The notes below the pieces were generated by a model, which had not been told where the DNA came from, made no database searches, and saw only the letters and a list, made by a program, of their open reading frames with translations. Positions 56,903 to 64,000 of a stretch of DNA of 64,000 bases are shown one piece after another. The DNA lies in assembly GCF_026914265.1 (NCBI RefSeq), contig NC_069135.1:35721756-35785755 (forward strand), in the 5' to 3' direction. Position 1 is the first letter of the stretch, and the number at the start of each line of letters is the position of its first letter. This stretch comes from Mya arenaria. Its lineage: Eukaryota; Mollusca; Bivalvia; Myida; Myidae. Made by a program: the position numbers and the translations under genes.

Positions 56903-57654
56903 AGGTCGACTAACTGACTTAGAGTACTACCTCATTGGCTTACAAATTGTCAACGTAAAATCTGATGTAGGAAGAGTGTATCAGATGAGTGGCAGTAGGC
57001 GGACCTTTAAACACCCACGAAAGTTGAAATTCTAAATGATTCAGCCTACAGTAGTGCTTAATGATTGCCTATCTGCAAGTTCATTGGCTAAAAATGTAGG
57101 TTGTATTCTAAATGCTATTAGTTATCATCTGTTATTCTTTGGATGCATTTGGTTAAACCAGTATTTTTTTCATAATAAAATAAATTCTCAATATTCATTA
57201 AATAACAAGTAGACAGAGTTATCATAGGATAGCCCATTATAAGTATAAAATATTATAAAATAGCAAGTCAAAGTGCTACTAGCAATTCAAGTACACATTT
57301 ACATAATTGTGAAGTAAGCATAATAAAATACTTTTTTTATAAGTCTCCCTTCTCCTTATCATTAGAAGAATTAACATGGGGTGTTCACTATCAGAATTGA
57401 CGTCACATGTTCATGGATGGTTCTCAATAATAAACAAAAAGAATTTTATTTTTTTATACTTTTCACAATGGATGGCATAATCAAGGGGGTAAATATGTAT
57501 GCATGTATGCATTTATTAAGGCAAAAAAAACAACAACAACTTTTTTTTCAATACATAAAAAGGATAATTATTGTCATCATTGAAGAATTGTGTTAGAATA
57601 CGGTAATATTACGGTAATATTCTCTAATATGTTTTAAAGGTTTTAAACTACATA

Positions 57655-58016
57655 TTAAAGCTGCACTCTCACAGATATACCATTTTTACAACTTTTTATT
57701 TTTTTGTCTTGGAAAGAGCAAATTTTTGCGTAAATATCTGCAAACCAATGATATAAGATTGCTGACAAAAAATCAAATCGTAGATTTTCATATTTCTGTT
57801 CGAAAATTAATGTTTTATGGCTAAAACCGTTACTAACGGTTTAAGAAAAATGCATAAAACATCAATTTTTGAACTTAAATATAATAATCTGCGATCTAAT
57901 TTTTTGTCAGCAGTCTTATATAGCTGCTTTCCATGGATTTTTGCAAAAATTGACTCGTTCCAAGACAAACAATTAAAAAGTTGTAAAAAGCTTCATCTGT
58001 GAGAGTGCAGCTTTAA
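57655..58016. mobile_element. MITE family M1, copy 4 (best preserved)
   Basis: TTAAAGCTGCACTCTCACAG at the left and CTGTGAGAGTGCAGCTTTAA at the right are exact inverses, with TTAA at each edge. Inner segments AAGATTGCTGACAAAAAATC and ATTTTTTGTCAGCAGTCTTA also pair, and the centre holds ACCGTTACTAACGGT, so nearly the entire 362 bp folds into one hairpin. Confidence 0.9.
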
Positions 58017-58527
58017 AACACATACTTAAGAATTATCATTTTTTATTTTTTTATTTTATTATTTATATTGTAGGTAGGGTCGGGTAACCCAAACCAAATG
58101 TTGTTTTTTTAGGTCCAATCACCAGAAACTGTATACTGTTGTTTATGTGAATAAAAAACTGTTCTGTTCTGTTCTACAAAGAAAGTGTGCAATTTTTTTT
58201 ATTAATCAAACTTTGAGTTTCACCTTTTTTTAGATTCTCCCTCAAATTATATCATATTTTAAATTAAAATGTACATTTTTGTTTAATTTCATAGTTTGAA
58301 AGTGCCCTTAATTAATTTCCAAGGTTAAAAATCCTTTACTAATTGAAATATAAGAACAAAATTATAGTGCACTGTCTTTCATTCACTTCATAATGATAAA
58401 CACCTCACATAAGCTTTGAAAAGCTTTAACCACGAAGATATGTTCAGTTATACAATTTGCTATAATGGCTTTGCAAATGTGACTTAGAAATATTTAACTA
58501 TTCCTAGGTGACAAACAACTCTTATCT

Positions 58528-58606
58528 TTGATGATAGCCCGAGTGGGGATTGAAACATGAATGTTCAGATCAAGAGACCGATATGCTTACCACTCGGCAA
58601 TCGCCA
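58528..58606 (-). repeat. tRNA-like relic or SINE head (minus)
   Basis: The minus strand reads GGCGATTGCCGAGTGGTAAG (box A-like, Ser/Leu style) and GTTTCAATCCCCACTCGGGC (box B-like). The B box lacks the usual GGTTCGA, so it is a decayed pol III unit. Confidence 0.55.
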
Positions 58607-59226
58607 CAGATTGCTGTCTGCACCAAATTGTATTTGTTCTTATATTCATTCCCATTCCTATTCCGTTTTGTTAAAACAAGAAACAAATCCTTTATCATTA
58701 TTCAAACACAGCTGTATTCTTATTTTTAAAGACTCTACTGTACGTGTAAAAGAGAAAAGTCCAACAATAAAAGATTTGGGAAGAAATAGTTTCCATTAAA
58801 TATGCTACTATTCTTTCTAGTGATAATCCAGTCATTTTTCCGAGGCCAGCTGATGATGATGTCAATTAAAAAGCAACAGCTAAATTCGTGAATCATTTGA
58901 CTTAAATTTAATAGTGACTTCTTGCAAGAAGAATTTTGTCACTGATATATTTAGTTAACTGAACATGTGACCACTTCAGGTTGCTCAATAAGTGAATGCA
59001 AGAAGTCAATGTATATAAAAATGCATTTTAACAAAAAGAGATGCTGTCGTTTTGTGGTTTCAATGACAGCTTGTGCTTTTACACAAATAATATCAATATC
59101 ACATACAGATATTGAGTTATTTTAATGAAATTATCACATAAAAGCAAAAATGACATTTATAACAACTAAACATGCAATTGAATAAGTCACATTCTTATCT
59201 CTAAATAAGAGAGTATTTTAACTTAC

Positions 59227-59360
59227 CAGTATCAAAATCAGCAAGTATTAACCATTTTTCATAGACACAGACCCCACACAACACGACAGTTAAACAAATG
59301 ACATCCGATTTCCTATCCAGCAGCTGGTACGGAGAGTCAGACTGCAGCCATTTGCGCAGG
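59227..59360 (-). CDS. Candidate internal exon of an unrecognised gene
   Basis: On the minus strand a 134-nt block lies between an acceptor (GTGTTCACAG) and a strong donor (GTAAGT). It is open in one frame as one base, 44 codons and one base: RKWLQSDSPYQLLDRKSDV then ICLTVVLCGVCVYEKWLIL then ADFDT. Residues VICLTVVLCGVCV are hydrophobic enough for a buried or membrane helix. Codon choice is more balanced than in flanking AT-rich DNA. I found no certain partner exon in the window; upstream exons may lie beyond 64000. The family is not recognised. Confidence 0.5.
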
Positions 59361-59651
59361 CTGTGAACACAGTTTCCAATACAATATTGTGGAAGGCAAC
59401 TTAATAATTTAACGTTACTTAATTTACTTCATTAAATTTTCTCCATAATATAACCTTGACACTCACTTAAAGAAATGTTGACACTCTTTAAACTCACCAT
59501 GCAGTTCTCATTTAACATCCTTATACTGAGGGTTAAACGGCCTCCCATTTTTGTACCAAATAATATTGAGCTAAGATATTAGGGGTTCAGCATACCCAAT
59601 AATGCCAAATATAGAATTTCTGCGTACTGCATACAACCCTCCACATTTCAA

Positions 59652-59701
59652 GGGGGGATGGGAGAGGGGGGATGAGGGGGGGATAAGGGGGGATAAGGGG
59701 G
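59652..59701 (+). other. G-quadruplex-prone tract
   Basis: Five runs of five or six G, plus one of three, spaced by 2-4 bases (GGGGGGATAAGGGGGGATAA and similar). Plus-strand DNA or RNA here should fold into a G-quadruplex. Confidence 0.75.
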
Positions 59702-60592
59702 TTATGCTTTAATAATGTGTGTGTTACTTTTTGAGTAACAGGGTGTATATTACCCCACTTAAAATCCTTAAACATTAATATTTTCACCACATTATTAGAA
59801 TTGCGTTTTTACAAATTTAAATATTGACCATGACCTTTAAATTTGAACTTATGATCTCAAAGTCATACCAGCCATCTTCCGAAACCTACAGGCCAGTCCA
59901 TTAGCCTTTAGCTAGTAATTGCAGACAAGTTTGGCAAAAAGTTAACCTAAATTCCTGATCAAGCAATTAATTCAATTTTTCCCTGTGTTACCTTTCAGTG
60001 TTCCAAAGACCGTTGAAGTTGACCTTTCACCTTAAGGATTTATATGTGTAACCACATGTATACCGCAGTAGGAAAGTCAAGGCTTGATTTCCCAAGATGC
60101 TGGATTCAGTCAGCGACACTTGGCTCTTGTTGTACCCGAGTCGATGGAGCAAGACAGAAACTGACATCTCTGGACTTAAACCGGATTACAACAAGAATGA
60201 ACTGCTTAATTGCCCTTTAGGGAATGGATTTATTTCTATTTTTATTAACCAACGAAGACGATTCTCTTACTTTTCACTAAAATACAGCGTATAAGTACGG
60301 GAAAGGTTGATTAAAGTGAGAAAATATAGAGAAATGGAACAATAGCATCAAAAATACCAATAATATTTCATATTCATTTATTGAACAGTTATATAACCAG
60401 TTACACTAAACAGCGTCAGTAATCAGACTTTCTAAATTTTTCAATTTCTGAATAATTAATTATCCAGATGTTTTGTAATAGAAGTAAGGACAAATATTAA
60501 TAATGATATTCTTAATATTTGACAAAAAAGTGAACATCGTTAAACATCATTAACAATTATAACAAACAATAAATACCCATGCAATAGAATTT

Positions 60593-60792
60593 AATTCGTA
60601 AAATAAAATCAGTATGCTTATACTGTACAACAACATTCAACATTTCCAACACACTGCAGGACTGCGGTAAAGCCTTCTGTTATAAATACCAATGTAATAC
60701 ATGTGGTATTCAGTTCGTAAAATAAATTCAGTATGCTTATACAGTACATTTTCAACATTTCAAGCTTATCGCAGAACTGTTGTAAAGCCTTC
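60593..60792 (+). repeat. 119-bp tandem duplication
   Basis: TTCGTAAAATAAA, TCAGTATGCTTATAC, TTCAACATTTC and GTAAAGCCTTC occur in the same order starting at 60595 and 60714. Confidence 0.75.
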
Positions 60793-63707
60793 AATTTCTA
60801 TATTGAGTAGCCATTGTTTTGCACTTAGCCCATGATTCGCCCATTCTCCTCAAGTTCAAACCAACATGTAAATTCTTTGAAATATTAATTCAGTTTCATA
60901 CAGGATTGAGTATGGAGTCGCCAGGGCATGACCATTTCTGTTAAATATTAAAGAAAACATAGCAGATATAGATGCTGGAATGTGTTTGCCAATGTTGTTC
61001 AATGACAAACTCAGCAACTACTTCAAAACCTGCTGCCTTAGATACAGTCACAAACTCTAATGATGCCTTTTCCGACAGTAATGGCTCAGAAATCGACATT
61101 TTTCACGTTCTGTCAATAGAAATTTGAGAGCAAATTCAATACATATTTTTCACATGTTTATTGATTCTGCTACCAATCTGCAGCTGCTGCTACTTAGTGG
61201 CAGGTAAAGGTCAATAACAAAACCAGTCTGCAGAATCCCGGGTCAACAACCAATAGAAATTCACACAAATATAACACAATTATGTATAACAAAAACATTG
61301 CAATAGAAGCATACATCTTAAAATAAATGCTGTTCTCAGATCTCTATATAAAAACGCAGATCAAAGGGAAAAAGTTAATTGCACATATATTGAGTTGACA
61401 AGAATGTAGAAAGAAAATATGAATACAATGTAAGCAACAGTCAGCATTTCTTATGCCAATGACATGGTAAGGTTGAACACGTTTGAACTGAGTGACTGGT
61501 TATAAGGTGAATGATCAAGTGAAATATATATGTTTATAAATTATATAGAGATATTCAAGAAGACTATATATCTAAATGAAAAGGGTGGATATATGCTAAC
61601 CATCGAATAAAATGTGATCTGTTTTGATTCTATAATTCAACAAACAGACTGCATAATTACACACAACTTTCTTTCTCAGACCATTTTTTAGCTCAAATAT
61701 ATTTTTAAGGGTTTAAGCCTGATTTTAAAAATGACAGGATGTTGCAGAAAAGGGACAAAAGGGGCTTAGGAGAAAAAGGGCATATTGTATCAAGCTGCAA
61801 AGAACTAGAACATTACCCGGTATGAATTTGAAAAAAGTGAGGTATTGTGTTTAATTGAAATCATATTAGATTTAAACAGCCAAATATGTCAAGTTTGTAT
61901 GTATTTATATTCATATAATAGATTTTAATACGAAAAAAAATATTTGACAGTTTGAAGTATCTAATTCTATGAAGGCCTCGTTGGTCTCCATGAGGGAGCT
62001 TGCAAAAAAGGACAGGGTACAGAACATTTCAATAACTTTTTAGCTAAACCCATACTATTTTAGTTGTACCAATTTCATTCATCAAAAGTTTGATCATTAT
62101 AAATCTAATGTGGTACGCATAGCATCATCACTCTGGTGAACTAAATGAAAATGTACAAGTGCCTGGTATTAATAAGCATCATATATTCATAATGAGTCAT
62201 AGAATTAAAGCATGATATATATATATATACAATACGATCGAATGGTAGGGAGGATAAGCTCCTCTTAACAAGATGACGTACACTGCATGGTTTGTGTTAC
62301 ATTGCGTAGGTCTCCGCTGTCAATACTGGAAAATTTATACTGTAACAGATGTTATAAGATTTGAATCATTCATGCAATTGCGTAATTGACTTGCAGTATA
62401 GTATCAAACTATTATAAAAGTACTTACTATGCAACTTCTAGCTAGAATCCCAGTCTTTTTTTTAAACAAAACATTGAAGTAACAGGGGTCAAGTTTATGT
62501 GACATTTGCAGACTAATTGAAAAGATAATGACCTTTTGTTTTAGTTCTTGAGAGAAATAAAATTTAAAATTGCAAATCTTACATTTGTGGACAAATGAGT
62601 AATAACTTTGAAAACAATAACTTTTCTATATTCAATGCTTAAATACTTATGTCCATCTGTCCATCTAGTCATCAGTCGAACTTAAAATCTATTGAGTTGT
62701 GGCCCTTTAAGCATCCATACATGCCATATCCCCAAATGTGTATGTGTGGGAGGGGTGGGGGTGGGGGGTGGTTGGGGGATCCCCCGCAATTTCAGGTGTT
62801 ATATGCAAATGTATCATTGAGTAGCTGTTAATAACAGCTTCATTTGTTTAAGCTTAAAGAAATTTACAGGTAAAAATACTATATATGTCTGAAACATTTA
62901 TATAGTGAAATGAAAGATATAAGAAATAAGAAATTATGCCAAGCAAATAATGAGAAAAGGGACTTATTATTTCAAATAACTAAATTAACAGAACCATGGG
63001 GACCGAGGGTAAACATGTACATGTATATGGGAAAATAAAGGGGACTTCATTTTCAAATAGAAAAGAAAAATTCATCTGCATTTCAATACCGGTAGTCATA
63101 GTAAAGTGCAAAATAAATAAATAACAAGGACAATATTTGAAAAATAACAACAGACATAACTGAAGTTATAATTTCAAGTGAGATGAATGTAAAAAGATTA
63201 TTATGCAAATGATGTGGCAGCTGATAGGCTTATTAGTATACAACAATTTTAAGATAATGGGAAATAAAAGTTTACCTGATAAAAGCAGAATTGTGTGGAA
63301 TGCCATTAAACTTTTTTATGAACAAAGTAAACCAACAAAAATAACTCACACAAGCACTGTGTTTCAGAAAATTAGAATTCTAAACAATACCTTCAGGCTT
63401 TCCAGCAAATTATGGCCATAAATGGCTAATTTCAGAGCTAAAACTAGGAAACCATTATAACAAACCAGTGCTTTGGCATTGGCTGTGAACTCATAAATCA
63501 AATATTTATACAAAATTTCACAGCAAATCCCAAGCCACTGGTAAAAGAATGAAAAGCCATTTTGTTGATATGGTTTAGATATACAAACAAGGGGAGAAGA
63601 TATGAAAATGCATGCATGTGCAGGTCAAGATTAGACTTCAGAGAGGGTGCAACTTGGGGGCTAGCCATCCTTAAAAAAGAACAATAAAAAGCTTTGGCCT
63701 ACAACTG

Positions 63708-63708
<1 letters not shown>
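60793..63708. other. Right-hand spacer, no firm gene
   Basis: Mostly AT-rich. A small block at 60941-61099 is open on both strands and discussed as a finding. 62748-62779 is a second G-rich tract. 62217-62229 is a short (TA)n. No tRNA, element or confident exon otherwise. Confidence 0.5.
62748..62779 (+). other. G-rich tract, G-quadruplex-prone
   Basis: GGGAGGGGTGGGGGTGGGGG and a further GGGGG run within 32 bp. Confidence 0.65.

Positions 63709-63794
<86 letters not shown>
63709..63794. repeat. (TG)n microsatellite
   Basis: 43 uninterrupted TG dinucleotides; 63661-63843 has an open frame only because of this repeat. Confidence 0.97.
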
Positions 63795-63797
<3 letters not shown>

Positions 63798-64000
63798 GGT
63801 TGGTGGGGTAAATTCGGGCTAATTTCAGTCTAAAATGGTGCATTCTGGTGTATGCTTAATTTTACCGTTTTTTGTTACGAAATGTGAAAATTAGGAATTT
63901 CAAAGAAGACATAGGCTTTACGAGATTTTTTTTTACACTTTTCATAGCGATTTAAGCAATTTTATTGCTTGAAAGCCTAAACCTACAAACACATGGGTGG

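Noticed and set aside
58820-58868. Possible plus-strand last exon (DNPVIFPRPADDDVN then stop) after a TTTCTAG acceptor
   Set aside because: No partner exon, unknown phase and too short to judge.

Overview
The window looks like nuclear DNA of a mollusc, most likely a bivalve. It is AT-rich, its genes are short exons split by kilobase introns with GT-AG borders (and one possible GC-AG), two genes are recognisable animal genes (ST7 and MIC19/CHCHD3), and the gaps are packed with short inverted-repeat elements, tRNA-derived SINEs, LINE pieces and minisatellites of kinds familiar from bivalve genomes. No operons, CRISPR arrays, rRNA genes, LTR retroviruses or other capsid-bearing elements were seen.

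Layout. (1) 1-7138: first coding exon of ST7 on the minus strand (6988-7138). The rest of ST7 must lie off the left edge, so 1-6987 is its first intron, filled with repeats. (2) 7139-10380: divergent spacer with three MITEs. (3) 10381-21085, plus strand: a five-exon gene for a small protein (151 or 155 residues) that I do not recognise, with two interchangeable first exons. (4) 21260-24130: repeats and a broken PHD-finger gene on the minus strand. (5) 24182-35329, plus strand: a MIC19/CHCHD3-like gene of five exons. Its first intron holds a hAT-like element, a tRNA-like relic, a perfect 58-bp palindrome at the start of a LINE fragment, and a 5'-truncated L1/Tx1-type LINE with intact target-site duplications. 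A dead copy of its fourth exon lies just before the real one. (6) 35975-40547: a minisatellite of 29-bp units, about 158 copies. (7) 41120-44236: more tandem and inverted repeats. (8) 45409-49444, minus strand: a three-exon, 391-residue gene whose two ends resemble vertebrate C9orf152. (9) About 50235-55000: a minisatellite of 57-bp units, about 84 copies, with long but meaningless reading frames. (10) 55000-64000: sparse, with SINE and MITE copies, one good candidate exon of an unknown minus-strand gene (59227-59360), G-rich tracts and a TG microsatellite.

The genes do not form an obvious pathway. MIC19 acts in mitochondrial crista junctions, ST7 is a membrane protein, and the other two have no function I can assign. 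I found no convincing new multi-gene system. The strongest oddities are a MIC19-like gene that lacks the central coiled coil and one conserved cysteine, the alternative first exons of the 10381-21085 gene, and the palindrome at a LINE breakpoint. Exon calls rest on splice signals, phase agreement and remembered protein sequences; no search was run.
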